Source of the DNA: Anaerolinea sp. | GTDB taxonomy: Bacteria; Chloroflexota; Anaerolineae; Anaerolineales; Anaerolineaceae | Direction: 5' to 3' | Length of the DNA: 6,332 nt | NCBI GenBank assembly: GCA_013824385.1 | Contig: PNNU01000205.1 | Coordinates: forward strand, 1-6,332 | Part shown: piece after piece, positions 6,045-6,332 of the stretch | Layout: every line of letters starts with the position of its first letter | Position numbering within the stretch: position 1 is the stretch's first letter | Program-made: the position numbers and the translations under genes | Notes under the pieces: generated by a model | What the model was told of the DNA's origin: nothing | What the model saw: only the letters and a program-made list of their open reading frames with translations | Database searches by the model: none

Positions 6045-6332
6045 TTACTTGCCGAATTTTGCTTTCAGAATTTCAGCCAGGGTAGGTTGGCCGATTTCCT
6101 GTAATTCATAACGTACACGCTGCATGGGTTTATTGACCTTGATGATGCGGTTCAGGTCAATCGGAGTTGCAGAGATGACCAGATCAACATCAGCATTATT
6201 GATGGTGGTTTCAAGATCCTTGACCATTTGATCACCGTAGCCCATGGCCGGCAAAATCATACCAGTGTTGGGATATTTCACATAAGTGTCATGAATGGAA
6301 CCAACAGCATATGGGCGGGGATCAACGATCTC
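6045..6332 (-). CDS. Cyclic 2,3-diphosphoglycerate synthetase-like GTPase, C-terminal fragment (COG2403-type)
   Basis: The reading frame runs open to the window edge, so only the last 95 residues are seen; the N-terminal part with the expected nucleotide-binding site lies outside. The fragment begins EIVDPRPYAVGSIHDTY and continues with KYPNTGMILPAMGYGDQM, DLVISATPIDLNRII, and ends with VRYELQEIGQPTLAEILKAK. From memory, this pattern (DPRP.A.GSI, LPAMGYG, TPIDL.R, RVRYE) matches the C-terminus of the archaeal cyclic 2,3-diphosphoglycerate synthetase and its broader bacterial homologues annotated as predicted GTPases. The archaeal enzyme makes a thermoprotective phosphometabolite; whether this bacterial protein does the same is unknown. 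An in-frame GTG at 6281 is not the start, since family-like sequence continues upstream. The gene is followed by a hairpin terminator and then by obg. Confidence 0.75.
   Translation of the reverse strand, partial: EIVDPRPYAVGSIHDTYVKYPNTGMILPAMGYGDQMVKDLETTINNADVDLVISATPIDLNRIIKVNKPMQRVRYELQEIGQPTLAEILKAKFGK

Overview
The window (about 47-50% GC by eye) holds six complete genes and one partial gene in two convergent blocks. There are no RNA genes, CRISPR arrays or insertion sequences. The gene set, codon use and protein style suggest a monoderm bacterium of the Chloroflexota, most likely an Anaerolineae-like lineage. The clues are a small DRS-type deoxynucleoside kinase, a zinc-finger (ZAS) anti-sigma, an exported bactofilin-type membrane protein and a LiaF/toastrack-type lipoprotein. 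This taxonomic placement is inference, since no marker RNA is present.

Plus-strand block (72-3944). A sigma-A-like promoter drives a deoxyadenosine/deoxyguanosine/deoxycytidine-type kinase (133-768). A 119-base gap follows, carrying a good ECF-type promoter (TGCAAC-N16-CGTATA, 827-854). Behind it come an ECF sigma factor (888-1481), a membrane anti-sigma with an HxxxCxxC zinc finger (1462-2010, overlapping by 20 bases) and a secreted beta-helix plus multi-TM protein (1997-3037, overlapping by 14 bases). After a perfect 12-bp hairpin with a T-tract comes a toastrack-type lipoprotein (3096-3944). The three overlapping genes are translationally coupled. With the lipoprotein they look like a self-regulated envelope-stress module: the anti-sigma holds the sigma factor at the membrane, a signal releases it, and the sigma raises expression of its own operon and of the surface proteins. 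This model is inferred from gene content, the promoter match and synteny.

Minus-strand block (6332-4079, read leftward). It starts with the C-terminal 95 residues of a cyclic-2,3-diphosphoglycerate-synthetase-like GTPase (COG2403-type), cut by the window edge. Then come a strong hairpin terminator, the ribosome-assembly GTPase Obg (4694-5956) and, 18 bases later, the NAD-biosynthesis enzyme NadD (4079-4675). Obg-NadD is a familiar housekeeping operon.

The two blocks meet at 3945-4078, which contains a perfect 17-bp inverted repeat without an adjacent T-tract. The most unusual regulatory feature is that the lipoprotein gene and obg each begin directly after an intrinsic-terminator-like hairpin. 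In both cases the T-tract touches or nearly touches the Shine-Dalgarno sequence, leaving no room for a separate promoter. This suggests partial read-through or regulated attenuation.
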